Below are positions 16,252 to 25,161 of a DNA stretch of 26,831 bases, piece by piece; positions within the stretch are counted from its first letter, which is position 1; the number at the start of each line of letters is the position of its first letter. Position numbers and translations under genes: made by a program. The stretch spans positions 1-26,831 of the forward strand of contig CALGWX010000089.1 in assembly GCA_937936215.1 (NCBI GenBank), in the 5' to 3' direction. The stretch comes from an uncultured Burkholderiaceae bacterium (lineage in GTDB: Bacteria; Pseudomonadota; Gammaproteobacteria; Burkholderiales; Burkholderiaceae_F). Below the pieces are notes generated by a model. It was not told where the DNA came from. It saw only the letters and a program-made list of their open reading frames with translations, and ran no database searches.

Positions 16252-17040
16252 ATGCTCGCCGATGTCCTGCCGCGGCTCGGCCGCTGGGCGATGGGCTACC
16301 TGTACCGGCTCGGCCACGGCGCGTTCTTCTTCGTCGAGCTGCTGAAGAATACGCCGGCGGCGCTGCGCCGCTTTTATCTGGTGGTGGCGCAGATCCACGC
16401 CATCGGCAATTACTCGGTGCTGATCATCGCCGCCTCCGGGCTGGCCGTGGGTTTCGTGCTCGGCCTGCAGGGCTACTACACGTTGAGCCGCTACGGGGCG
16501 GCGGAAAGCCTCGGCCTGCTGGTGGCGCTGTCGCTGGTGCGGGAGCTGGGGCCGGTGGTCACGGCGCTGCTGTTCGCCGGCCGCGCCGGCACCTCGCTGA
16601 CCGCCGAGATCGGCCTGATGAAGGCTGGCGAGCAGTTGGCGGCGATGGAGATGATGGCCATCGATCCCAAGCAGCGGGTGCTGGCGCCGCGGCTGCTCGG
16701 CGGCATCATCGCCATGCCGCTGCTGGCGGCGATGTTCTCGGCGGTCGGCATCTTCGGCGGCTACGTGGTCGGCGTGCTGCTGATCGGCGTTGACCCCGGC
16801 CAGTTCTGGTCGCAGATGCAGTCGGGCGTCGACGTCTGGGACGACGTCGGCAACGGCATGATCAAGAGCTTCGTCTTCGGCGTGACCTGCACCTTCGTCG
16901 CGCTGTATGAGGGCTTCGAGGCCGAGGCCACGCCGGAGGGCGTGGCGCACGCCACCACGCGCACGGTGGTGATCTCCTCGCTGGCCGTGCTGCTGCTCGA
17001 CTTCGTGCTGACCGCGGTGATGTTCTCCACGCCGCGCTGA
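16252..17040 (+). CDS. mlaE: Phospholipid ABC transporter permease MlaE
   Basis: This is a 262-aa integral membrane permease of the MlaE family, which dimerises with MlaF bound underneath. It has hydrophobic segments near residues 50-75 (YSVLIIAASGLAVGFVLGLQG), 95-130, 145-185, 205-225 and 240-258. The family motif RELGPVVTALLFAGRAG leads into the coupling segment MKAGEQLAAMEMMAIDPKQR, and the C-terminal motif is EGFEAEATPEGV. The ATG at 16252 is preceded by a GGGAGGG purine stretch. It lies 58 bp downstream of mlaF and 16 bp upstream of mlaD. Confidence 0.96.
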   Translation: MLADVLPRLGRWAMGYLYRLGHGAFFFVELLKNTPAALRRFYLVVAQIHAIGNYSVLIIAASGLAVGFVLGLQGYYTLSRYGAAESLGLLVALSLVRELGPVVTALLFAGRAGTSLTAEIGLMKAGEQLAAMEMMAIDPKQRVLAPRLLGGIIAMPLLAAMFSAVGIFGGYVVGVLLIGVDPGQFWSQMQSGVDVWDDVGNGMIKSFVFGVTCTFVALYEGFEAEATPEGVAHATTRTVVISSLAVLLLDFVLTAVMFSTPR

Positions 17041-17056
17041 AGAAAGAGGCATCGCC

Positions 17057-17533
17057 ATGACTCGCAGGAACATCGAAACGCTGGTCGGCCTGTTCGTGCT
17101 GGCCGGCTTCGTTGCCATCGGCTATCTGGCGCTGAAGGCCGCCAATCTGGCGGCGATGACGGTCGGCGAGACCTACACCGTCACCGCGCTGTTCGACAAT
17201 GTCGGCGGGCTGAAGCCGCGCGCGCCCGTCAAGAGCGCCGGCGTCACGGTGGGGCGGGTCTCGTCGATCACGCTCGACCCGAAGACCTTTCGCGGCGTGG
17301 TGACGATGGAACTGGAGAAGCGCTTTGCCTTTCCGAAGGACACCTCGGCGTCGATCCTTACCGCCGGGCTGCTCGGCGACCAGTACATCGGGCTGAACCC
17401 GGGCGGCGACGACGAGAACCTCGCCGCCGGCGACGTCATCCGCCTGACGCAGTCGGCGGTGGTGCTGGAGAACTTCATCGGCCAGCTGCTGTACAACCGA
17501 GCCGCCGAGGGTGGCGGCGATGCCAAGAAGTGA
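17057..17533 (+). CDS. mlaD: Phospholipid-binding MCE protein MlaD
   Basis: This 158-aa MCE-domain protein is anchored by one N-terminal transmembrane helix (LVGLFVLAGFVAIGYLAL, about residues 9-26). The MCE domain follows with TALFDNVGGLKPRAPVKSAG and VGRVSSITLDP, then GLLGDQYIGLNPGG. The end, VLENFIGQLLYN, forms the hydrophobic C-terminal helix that lines the MlaD hexamer pore. The E. coli protein is 183 aa, so this is a slightly short member. AAGAGG lies upstream of the start. Its stop is 7 bp before the mlaA start. Confidence 0.96.
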   Translation: MTRRNIETLVGLFVLAGFVAIGYLALKAANLAAMTVGETYTVTALFDNVGGLKPRAPVKSAGVTVGRVSSITLDPKTFRGVVTMELEKRFAFPKDTSASILTAGLLGDQYIGLNPGGDDENLAAGDVIRLTQSAVVLENFIGQLLYNRAAEGGGDAKK

Positions 17534-17540
17534 GGCTGAA

Positions 17541-18311
17541 ATGACTTTCATGTGGCGCGGCGGACGCCTCCTGGCGGCACTGGCGCTGGCCGCCGCTGCG
17601 GTGGGCTGCGCGACCATTCCGCCCGGGGCGGGCAGCAACCCGGTCGATCCGCTGGAGGTCTACAACCGGCACGTCTTCGACTTCAACGACCGTCTCGACC
17701 GCGCCGTCTTCAAGCCGGTGGCCGAGTTCTACGAGGCGGTGGTGCCGTCGCTGGCACGCGAGTGCATCAATAACGTCTTCCGCAACATCGGCGAGCCGAT
17801 CAATGCGGTCAACAACCTGTTGCAGGGTAAGCCCGCCGACGCGATGAACGATGTGCTGCGTTTGTTTTGGAACAGCACGGTGGGGCTGGCTGGCTGTATC
17901 GACGTCTCGGCCAAGGCGGGCGCGCCGCGCAGCAACGAAGACTTTGGCCAGACGCTCGGCGTGTGGGGCCTCGGCCCGGGCCCGTACTTCGTGCTGCCGG
18001 TGCTGGGGCCCAGTTCGATCCGCGACACCGGCGGGCGGCTGTTCGACTTCCTCGGCACCGATCCGCTCTGGTACCTCGACAACATCCGCCTGCGCAATTC
18101 GCTGGTGACCATGCGACTGCTCGATAACCGAGCCAGCGTGCTGCCGGCCGAGCGGGTGCTGGACGTGGCGGCCATCGACCGCTACCAGTTCGTGCGCGAT
18201 GCGTACCTGCAGCTGCGGCGCAACCTCGTCTACGACGGCAACCCGCCGCGGCTGCGCGATCCCGAAGAGGATTTCGACGAGAACGGCGCGCCGCCGGCGC
18301 GGTCGAAGTGA
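17541..18311 (+). CDS. mlaA: Outer-membrane phospholipid lipoprotein MlaA (VacJ)
   Basis: This is the outer-membrane component of the Mla system, 256 aa. The signal sequence ends at AVGC with Cys23 as the lipidated residue. The family motif DPLEVYNRHVFDFNDRLDRAVFKPV follows, then NVFRNIGEPINAVNNLLQG and the signature FGQTLGVWGLGPGPYFVLPVLGPSSIRD. It removes mislocalised phospholipid from the outer leaflet and hands it to MlaC. The ATG at 17541 has TGAGG 5 bases upstream, overlapping the mlaD stop; a second ATG at 17550 is possible. In E. coli mlaA is unlinked, so placement inside the operon between mlaD and mlaC is a lineage trait. Confidence 0.96.
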   Translation: MTFMWRGGRLLAALALAAAAVGCATIPPGAGSNPVDPLEVYNRHVFDFNDRLDRAVFKPVAEFYEAVVPSLARECINNVFRNIGEPINAVNNLLQGKPADAMNDVLRLFWNSTVGLAGCIDVSAKAGAPRSNEDFGQTLGVWGLGPGPYFVLPVLGPSSIRDTGGRLFDFLGTDPLWYLDNIRLRNSLVTMRLLDNRASVLPAERVLDVAAIDRYQFVRDAYLQLRRNLVYDGNPPRLRDPEEDFDENGAPPARSK

Positions 18312-18359
18312 TCCGGCGTGGGGTCAACCGATACGCCGTCCGGTGTGTTGATGTTCGCG

Positions 18360-18380
18360 GCAGGCGCAGCGCCTGCGCCT
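18360..18380 (+). promoter_or_regulatory. Palindromic hairpin between mlaA and mlaC
   Basis: The sequence here supports two mutually exclusive hairpins: GCAGGC/GCCTGC (18360-18365 with 18371-18376) or AGGCGCA/TGCGCCT (18362-18368 with 18374-18380), each with a 5-base loop. It lies immediately before the mlaC ribosome-binding site (GAGGAAA at about 18384-18390). There is no T-run, so it is not an intrinsic terminator. It could stabilise the mRNA or tune mlaC translation, but could also be a simple repeat by-product. Confidence 0.4.
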
Positions 18381-18397
18381 CATGAGGAAATGAAACC

Positions 18398-19060
18398 ATG
18401 AACGTTCGTGCTCTCGCTGTTTCCCTCGCCCTGGCCACGTCGCTCGGGCTGACCGGGCTTGCCGCCTCGACGCCGCCCGCGCACGCCCAGGGCACGGCCA
18501 AGGCCGCGCTCGCCGCGCCCGATGCGTTGGTGCGATCGCTGTCCGAGGACGTGCTCGACGCCATCCGCAAGGACCCCACCCTGCAGTCGGGCGACATCGC
18601 GCGGCTGAACGCGCTGGTCGACGAGAAGGTGCTGCCGTACGTCAACTTCGAGAAGATGACGCGGCTGGCGGTCGGCCGCAGCTGGCGCGAGGCCACGCCG
18701 GAGCAGCGGCAGGCGCTGACGCGGGAGTTCCGCATGCTGCTCGTTCGCACCTACGCCGGCGCGGTGTCGGCGGCCAAGGACTACCAGGTGCGGCTGCTGC
18801 CGTTCCGCGCCGGGCCGAACGACACCGACGTGACCGTGCGCACGCAGGCGGTGCCGTCGCGCGGCGAGCCGATCCAGCTCGACTACCGGCTGGAGAAGAC
18901 CGACGCCGGCTGGAAGATCTACGATGTCAACGTCATGGGCATCTGGCTGGTCGAGAACTACCGCAACACCTTCGCCGCCGAGGTGAGCCGCGGCGGCATC
19001 GACGGGCTGATCAAGACGCTGGTCGACCGCAACAAGGCGCTGGAAAGCAAGGCGTCCTGA
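18398..19060 (+). CDS. mlaC: Periplasmic phospholipid shuttle MlaC
   Basis: This is a 220-aa Tol-Tol-Ttg2-family protein that ferries phospholipid across the periplasm between MlaA and MlaFEDB. A signal peptide ends near PPAHA (about residue 30). The mature part shows VLPYVNFEKMTRLAVGRSWREATPEQR, then FRMLLVRTYAGAV, and WKIYDVNVMGIWLVENYRNTFAAEV, all strongly typical of MlaC. GAGGAAA about 8 bases upstream of the ATG is a good ribosome-binding site. An 86-bp gap separates it from mlaA, and 132 bp separates it from mlaB. Confidence 0.96.
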   Translation: MNVRALAVSLALATSLGLTGLAASTPPAHAQGTAKAALAAPDALVRSLSEDVLDAIRKDPTLQSGDIARLNALVDEKVLPYVNFEKMTRLAVGRSWREATPEQRQALTREFRMLLVRTYAGAVSAAKDYQVRLLPFRAGPNDTDVTVRTQAVPSRGEPIQLDYRLEKTDAGWKIYDVNVMGIWLVENYRNTFAAEVSRGGIDGLIKTLVDRNKALESKAS

Positions 19061-19192
19061 GCCGCCGTGGCTAAGGGCGTGGCGCGCCCCGATCTCGCGG
19101 CGACTTCCGGCCGCACGCCGGCGTAAAGGGACGGCGCCTCGCCGCAAGCGCGGACCGCTGGCGTCGCCCTCCTCACCACCGATGAACGAGCG

Positions 19193-19465
19193 ATGAAGAT
19201 CGCCGCCACCTCGATCACCAACGCCAACGCCGGCGAGCTACTCGCCGAGGGCGCCGCCGCGATCGCGCGCGGCGAGTTCGACTTCGACCTGTCGGCCGTC
19301 ACCGAGGTGGATTCGGCGGCGGTGGCGCTGCTGCTCGAATGGCAGCGTCAGGCGGTGGCCCGCGGCGGCCGCCTCGCCTTGAGCGGCGTGCCGGCCGACA
19401 TCGCCAGCCTGGCCAAGCTCTACGGGGTGGACGCGTTGCTCGACCTCGGCGGCGCGGCGCACTGA
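19193..19465 (+). CDS. mlaB: STAS-domain protein MlaB
   Basis: This is a 90-aa single STAS domain and the regulatory cytoplasmic subunit that binds MlaF and stabilises the MlaFEDB complex. The core motif VTEVDSAAVALLLEWQRQA (about residues 36-54) matches MlaB, with the conserved Asp-Ser-Ala loop, and LSGVPADIASLAKLYGVDALL completes the fold. The ATG at 19193 is chosen because an upstream ATG at 19181 in the same frame is closed by a stop after four codons. It is the last gene of the mla cluster, followed by a strong terminator-like hairpin. Confidence 0.93.
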   Translation: MKIAATSITNANAGELLAEGAAAIARGEFDFDLSAVTEVDSAAVALLLEWQRQAVARGGRLALSGVPADIASLAKLYGVDALLDLGGAAH

Positions 19466-19487
19466 TGGGCGCGGCCGCCGGAGCTCC

Positions 19488-19493
19488 TACAAT
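19488..19493 (+). promoter_or_regulatory. TACAAT -10-like box before the ABC-2 genes
   Basis: TACAAT differs from TATAAT at one base and lies 5 bases before the hairpin at 19499-19528. No convincing -35 hexamer is found at 16-18 bp spacing. If used, transcription would start about at the first base of the hairpin, so the leader would consist almost only of a terminator-like structure. Expression of the ABC-2 and downstream genes could start here. Confidence 0.4.
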
Positions 19494-19498
19494 TCAGC

Positions 19499-19535
19499 GG
19501 CCGCCGTCCTGCACCCAGGCCGGCGGCCTTTTTTT
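19499..19535 (+). terminator. Strong intrinsic terminator-like hairpin between mlaB and ABC-2 ATPase
   Basis: GGCCGCCG (19499-19506) pairs perfectly with CGGCGGCC (19521-19528), and inside it CCTG (19508-19511) pairs with CAGG (19516-19519) around a CACC loop. Seven T follow (19529-19535). The shape is a textbook Rho-independent terminator and would end the mla transcript. The T-run finishes only 3 bases before the next gene's ATG, leaving no room for a Shine-Dalgarno site. Confidence 0.85.
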
Positions 19536-19538
19536 CGC

Positions 19539-20459
19539 ATGTCTGCACCTGCCGCCATCGAGGTCACCGATCTGGTCAAGCGCTACCCGCGCGTGACCGC
19601 GCTCGACCGCGTCAGCCTGCGCGTCGAGCAGGGCGAGTTCTTCGGCCTGCTCGGCCCCAACGGGGCCGGCAAGACGACGCTGATCTCGATCGTCGCCGGC
19701 CTGGCGCGCGCTACCTCCGGCCGGGCCGCGGTGATGGGCCATGACGTCGTCGCCGAGTATCGCGAGGCGCGCCGCCGCATCGGCGTGGTGCCGCAGGAAC
19801 TGGTGTTCGACCCATTTTTCACCGTCCGCGAGACGCTGCGCTTCCAGTCCGGCTACTTCGGCCTGCGCCACAACGACGACTGGATCGACGAGGTGATGGC
19901 CCATCTCGACCTCACCGCCAAGGCCGACGCCAACATGCGCGCGCTCTCGGGCGGTATGAAGCGGCGCGTGCTGGTGGCGCAGGCGCTGGTGCACCGGCCG
20001 CCGGTGATCGTGCTCGACGAGCCGACCGCGGGCGTGGACGTCGAGCTGCGGCAGGGCCTTTGGGCCTTCATCCGGCGGCTGAACCGCGAGGGGCACACGG
20101 TCGTGCTGACCACGCACTACCTGGAAGAGGCGCAGCAGCTGTGCACGCGCATCGGCATGCTGCGCGGCGGGTGGCTGATCGCGCTCGACAGCACGCAGGC
20201 GCTGCTGGCGCGGCTGTCGGACGTGCAGGTCTCGCTGCGGCTGCGCGGGCCGCTGCCGGCGGCGCTGCGCGGGCGGGCCACGGAGCAGGGCGATGGCCGC
20301 TGGCGGCTGCGCGTGCACGCGGCGGCCGAGGTCGAGGGCGTGCTCGCCGCGTGCCGCGAAGCGGGCAGCGGCATCGAGGACCTCGAGGTCGGCCATGCCG
20401 ACCTGGAAGACGTGTTCGTGCAGCTGATGGCCGGTGACCGGGAAAGGGCGGCAGCATGA
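19539..20459 (+). CDS. ABC-2 type transporter ATP-binding protein (YadG-like)
   Basis: This is a 306-aa ATPase for an ABC-2 exporter. Motifs: Walker A GPNGAGKT (39-46), Q-loop VVPQELVFDP (Gln86), signature LSGGMKRR (136-143), Walker B VIVLDEPTAGVD (156-167) and switch His193. The LVFDPFFTVRETL region and the C-terminal domain ending in HADLEDVFVQLM are typical of the YadG/CcmA-like group. The substrate is unknown; export of a lipid or polysaccharide is possible from family knowledge only. The ATG at 19539 is the first in frame and is preceded directly by the hairpin and T-run, without a Shine-Dalgarno. The stop overlaps the permease start by ATGA. Confidence 0.93.
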   Translation: MSAPAAIEVTDLVKRYPRVTALDRVSLRVEQGEFFGLLGPNGAGKTTLISIVAGLARATSGRAAVMGHDVVAEYREARRRIGVVPQELVFDPFFTVRETLRFQSGYFGLRHNDDWIDEVMAHLDLTAKADANMRALSGGMKRRVLVAQALVHRPPVIVLDEPTAGVDVELRQGLWAFIRRLNREGHTVVLTTHYLEEAQQLCTRIGMLRGGWLIALDSTQALLARLSDVQVSLRLRGPLPAALRGRATEQGDGRWRLRVHAAAEVEGVLAACREAGSGIEDLEVGHADLEDVFVQLMAGDRERAAA

Positions 20460-21445
20460 GCGGGCTGGCGTCGTCGGCGCCGACGGGCCGCCTCGGCGCG
20501 GCCGGCAATGAAGCCGCGCGCGGCCCCGCGAATGGGCCGGCAACGGCCGTCGGGGCGGCGACCGCAGCCGGGCGCGAGCGTGGCCTGGCGCCAGCGGGCG
20601 CCGAAGCGTGCGCGGCGGACGCCGCGCCGTCTGCAGCCGCGCAGGGCAGCGAAGCGCGACGGCTTGCGGCGCCGCCGCTGGCGGCGCCGTCGGTCGGCTT
20701 TCGCACGCTGCTGGCCAAGGAGGTGCTGCGCTTCTGGAAGGTGAGCTTCCAGACCGTGGCGGCGCCGGTGCTCACGGGCGTGCTGTACCTGCTCGTCTTC
20801 GGTCACGTGCTCAAGGATCGCCTCGAGGTCTTTCCCGGCGTGGGGTACGTCGAGTTCCTGATCCCGGGGCTGGTGATGATGTCGCTGCTGCAAAACGCCT
20901 TCGCCAACTCGTCCTCATCGCTGATCCAGAGCAAGATCACCGGCAACCTGGTGTTCGTGCTGCTGCCGCCGATCTCGGTGCGCGAGTTCTTCGCCGCCTA
21001 CGTCACGGCGGCGATGGTGCGCGGGCTGGTGGTCGGCGTGGGCGTGTTCGCGGTCACGGTCTGGTTCGCGCCGCCCCCGTTCAAGGCGCCGCTGTGGATC
21101 GCGGCCTTCGCGCTGGCTGGCGCGGCGATGCTGGGGGTGCTGGGGCTGATCGCCGGCATCGTCTCCGAGAAGTTCGACCAGCTCGCCGCCTTCCAGAACT
21201 TCGTCATCATGCCGGCGACGTTCCTCTCCGGCGTGTTCTACTCGGTGCACGGGCTGCCGCCGTTCTGGCAGGCGGTGTCGCACCTGAACCCGTTCTTCTA
21301 CGTGGTCGACGGCTTCCGCTACGGCTTCTTCGCGGTGGCCGACACCAACCCTTGGCTGAGTCTCGCCATCGTGCTGGCGGCGCTGGCTGCGGCCTCCGCG
21401 GTGGCGCTGGCGATGCTGGGCCGCGGCTACAAGATCCGCTCCTGA
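20456..21445 (+). CDS. ABC-2 type transporter permease (YadH-like) with a low-complexity N-terminal extension
   Basis: This is a 329-aa permease, while YadH-type permeases are about 256 aa. The recognisable protein starts near residue 80 (VGFRTLLAKEVLRFWKV), followed by six hydrophobic segments and the family motifs VEFLIPGLVMMSLLQNAF, LVFVLLPPISVREFF, FVIMPATFLSGVFYSVHGLP and HLNPFFYVVDGFRYGF. The first 77 or so residues are Ala/Gly/Pro-rich (ATAVGAATAAGRERG and similar), hydrophilic, with no domain. They remain in frame with the overlapping ATGA start shared with the ATPase. An internal start could be used, but the next in-frame ATGs lie inside the conserved domain. The pair forms one exporter. 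Confidence 0.92.
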   Translation: MSGLASSAPTGRLGAAGNEAARGPANGPATAVGAATAAGRERGLAPAGAEACAADAAPSAAAQGSEARRLAAPPLAAPSVGFRTLLAKEVLRFWKVSFQTVAAPVLTGVLYLLVFGHVLKDRLEVFPGVGYVEFLIPGLVMMSLLQNAFANSSSSLIQSKITGNLVFVLLPPISVREFFAAYVTAAMVRGLVVGVGVFAVTVWFAPPPFKAPLWIAAFALAGAAMLGVLGLIAGIVSEKFDQLAAFQNFVIMPATFLSGVFYSVHGLPPFWQAVSHLNPFFYVVDGFRYGFFAVADTNPWLSLAIVLAALAAASAVALAMLGRGYKIRS

Positions 21446-21455
21446 GGCGACAGCG

Positions 21456-21701
21456 ATGGAACCGACCCCCGACGACGTGCGGCGCTGGATCGCCGCCGGC
21501 CTGGCCTGCGAGGAACTGCAGGTCGACGGCGACGGCCGCCATTTCGACGCCCTGGTCGTCTCCTCCGCCTTCGAGGGCAAGTCGCGCGTGCAGCGGCACC
21601 AACTCGTCTACCGCGCGCTCGGCGAGCGGATGCGCGAGCAGGTGCACGCGCTGTCGATCAAGGCCCTGACCCCGGCCGAGTGGCAGGCCCTGCAGTCGTG
21701 A
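21456..21701 (+). CDS. ibaG: BolA-family protein IbaG (YrbA)
   Basis: This is an 81-aa BolA/IbaG protein. The fold motifs are LACEELQVDGDGRHFDALVV (with Cys18 and His29) and the helix-turn motif SRVQRHQLVYRALG with the near-invariant His48. Such proteins bind [2Fe-2S] clusters together with monothiol glutaredoxins. The location directly upstream of murA and downstream of an ABC/Mla cluster is the same as that of ibaG (yrbA) in E. coli, which supports the IbaG assignment over BolA proper. It starts 10 bp after the permease stop. Confidence 0.92.
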   Translation: MEPTPDDVRRWIAAGLACEELQVDGDGRHFDALVVSSAFEGKSRVQRHQLVYRALGERMREQVHALSIKALTPAEWQALQS

Positions 21702-21873
21702 CGCCGTCGCTTCACCGTTCCTTCGGCGGCGTTTCACACGCCGCGGGCATCAAGGCGGCCGCGTGCCCGCCGCCGGCGGGCGGCTTCCGGAGCCTGCGAT
21801 GCCCCTCGAACTGCGCCCCTTCGACACCCGGGCCGTCCGCCTGCCGCGGCTGGCCGCCAACGACGACCTGCCG

Positions 21874-23124
<1,251 letters not shown>

Positions 23125-23227
23125 TGCACACGACGGAAATTACGGGGGCAGCGCCGACGATGCCTCGCGCGGGGCGGAAGCGGCCACAACGGGGCTGTTG
23201 CCCGGCGCGGCAACCCGCGCGACGGCG

Positions 23228-23866
23228 ATGATCACGCTGGCCCTTTCAAAAGGGCGCATCTTCGACGAGACGGTGCCGCTGCTGGCGCGCGCCGGCATCA
23301 CGCCGCTGGAGGATCCGGAGACCTCGCGCAAGCTGATCATCGGCACCTCGGAGGCCGGCCTGCGCATCGTCGTCGTGCGGGCGAGCGACGTGCCGACTTA
23401 CGTGCAGTACGGCGCCGCCGATCTCGGCGTGGCGGGCAAAGATGTGCTGATCGAGCACGGCGGCAACGGTCTGTATCAGCCGCTCGACCTCGGCATCGCC
23501 CGCTGCCGGCTGTGCGTGGCGGCGCCGGCCGGCTTCGACTACGCCGCGGCGGTGCGGCGCGGGGCGCGGCTGCGGGTGGCGACCAAGTACCTCACCGCCA
23601 GCCGGGAGCACTTCGCCGCCAAGGGCGTGCATGTCGACCTGATCAAGCTGTACGGATCGATGGAGCTGGCGCCGCTGGCGGGGCTGGCCGACGCGATCGT
23701 CGATCTGGTCTCCAGCGGCGGCACGCTGCGCGCCAACCACCTGGTCGAGGTCGAGGAGATCGCGAAGATCAGCTCGCGCCTGATCGTCAACCAGGCGGCG
23801 CTGAAGACCAAGCGCGAGGAACTGATGCCCTTGATCGAGCGCATGGAAGGGGCGGTGGCGGCATGA
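23228..23866 (+). CDS. hisG: ATP phosphoribosyltransferase, short form (HisG_S)
   Basis: This is the first enzyme of histidine biosynthesis, joining ATP and PRPP. It is 212 aa, the short-form HisG that lacks the C-terminal regulatory domain of the roughly 299-aa long form. It therefore requires the HisRS-like partner HisZ, which is not in this window. Motifs: ITLALSKGRIFDETVPLL at the N-terminus, YVQYGAADLGVAGKDVL, the PRPP-binding LIKLYGSMELAPLAGLADAIVDLVSSGGTLRANHL and ISSRLIVNQAALK. The ATG at 23228 gives the canonical N-terminus; there is no strong Shine-Dalgarno. The stop overlaps hisD by ATGA. Confidence 0.95.
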   Translation: MITLALSKGRIFDETVPLLARAGITPLEDPETSRKLIIGTSEAGLRIVVVRASDVPTYVQYGAADLGVAGKDVLIEHGGNGLYQPLDLGIARCRLCVAAPAGFDYAAAVRRGARLRVATKYLTASREHFAAKGVHVDLIKLYGSMELAPLAGLADAIVDLVSSGGTLRANHLVEVEEIAKISSRLIVNQAALKTKREELMPLIERMEGAVAA

Positions 23867-25161
23867 AGGTACGCGTGCTGTCGACCCGCGCGCCGGACTT
23901 CGACGCCGAGTTCGCGCGCTTGGTGGCGGTGGACACCGCCGCCGACCGCCGCATCGACGCGGCTGCGGCGGCGATCGTCGAGGACGTCCGCGCCCGTGGC
24001 GACGCGGCGCTGCTGGAATACACCAACCGCTTCGACCGCACGGGCGCTGCCTCGGTGGCGGCGCTTGAGATCCCGGCCGTGGAGATGCGCGCCGCGCTGG
24101 AGTCGCTGCCGGTCGAGGACCGCGCCGCCCTGGAGGCGGCCGCCCGGCGCATCCAGAGCTTCCACGAGAAGCAGCGCGGCGAAAGCTGGTCGATCGTCGA
24201 GGACGACGGCACCGAGCTCGGCCAGCGCGTCACGCCGCTCGACTCGGTGGGCGTCTACGTGCCCGGCGGCCTGGCGGCGTATCCGTCGTCGGTGCTGATG
24301 AACGTCATTCCGGCGCAGGTCGCCGGCGTCGGCGAGATCGTGATGGTCTCGCCCACACCCGACGGCGCCCGCAATCCGCTGGTGCTGGCGGCGGCGTCGC
24401 TCGCCGGCGTGACACGCGCCTTCGCGATCGGCGGCGCGCAGGCGGTGGCGGCGCTGGCCTACGGCACTGAGACCGTGCCGGCGGTGGACAAGATCGTCGG
24501 CCCCGGCAACGCCTACGTCGCGGCGGCCAAGCGGCACGTGTTTGGCGTGGTCGGCATCGACATGATCGCGGGGCCGAGCGAGATCCTGGTGATCTGCGAC
24601 GGCAAGACGGAGCCCGACTGGATCGCGATGGATCTCTTTTCGCAGGCCGAGCACGACGAGCTGGCGCAGGCGATCCTGCTCACGCCCGAGGTGGACTTCA
24701 TCGAGCGTGTGCAGGCGTCGATCGCCAGGCTGCTGCCGACGATGCCGCGGCGGGAGATCATCGGCAAGAGCCTCGCCCACCGCGGCGCGCTGATCCTGAC
24801 CCGCGACCTGGAGGAGGCGTGCGCGGTGGCCGACCGCATCGCCCCAGAGCACCTGGAGATCTCCACCGACGAGCCGCAGCGCTGGGCGGAGAAAATCCGG
24901 CACGCCGGCGCGATCTTCCTCGGCCGCCATTCGAGCGAAGCGCTCGGCGACTACTGCGCCGGGCCCAACCACGTGCTGCCTACCGCGCGCACGGCGCGGT
25001 TTTCCTCGCCGCTCGGCGTCTACGACTTCCAGAAGCGCACCAGCCTGATCCGCGTCTCGCCGGCGGGCGCGTGCACCCTCGGCGCGGTGGCGGCGCGGCT
25101 CGCCGATGGCGAGCGGCTGCCCGCGCACGCGGCCAGCGCCCGCTACCGGATGGGGTCATGA
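23863..25161 (+). CDS. hisD: Histidinol dehydrogenase HisD
   Basis: This enzyme catalyses the last two oxidations of histidine synthesis, from histidinol to histidine. It is 432 aa, of typical length. Active-site residues are visible: GVYVPGGLAAYPSSVLMN (residues 130-147), IVGPGNAYVAAAK, Gln261 and His264 in SQAEHDE (zinc), Glu329-His330 in APEHLE (catalytic acid/base), Asp363 in LGDYCAGPNH and His422 in LPAHAASA (zinc). Numbering is offset by 2-3 from E. coli (259, 262, 326/327, 360 and 419). The ATG overlaps the hisG stop (ATGA), so the start is fixed and translation is coupled. Confidence 0.97.
   Translation: MKVRVLSTRAPDFDAEFARLVAVDTAADRRIDAAAAAIVEDVRARGDAALLEYTNRFDRTGAASVAALEIPAVEMRAALESLPVEDRAALEAAARRIQSFHEKQRGESWSIVEDDGTELGQRVTPLDSVGVYVPGGLAAYPSSVLMNVIPAQVAGVGEIVMVSPTPDGARNPLVLAAASLAGVTRAFAIGGAQAVAALAYGTETVPAVDKIVGPGNAYVAAAKRHVFGVVGIDMIAGPSEILVICDGKTEPDWIAMDLFSQAEHDELAQAILLTPEVDFIERVQASIARLLPTMPRREIIGKSLAHRGALILTRDLEEACAVADRIAPEHLEISTDEPQRWAEKIRHAGAIFLGRHSSEALGDYCAGPNHVLPTARTARFSSPLGVYDFQKRTSLIRVSPAGACTLGAVAARLADGERLPAHAASARYRMGS

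Noticed and set aside
23539..25128. A 529-codon open frame on the minus strand opposite hisG and hisD.
   Set aside because: hisG and hisD are unmistakable on the plus strand with intact catalytic residues, so the minus frame is a shadow.
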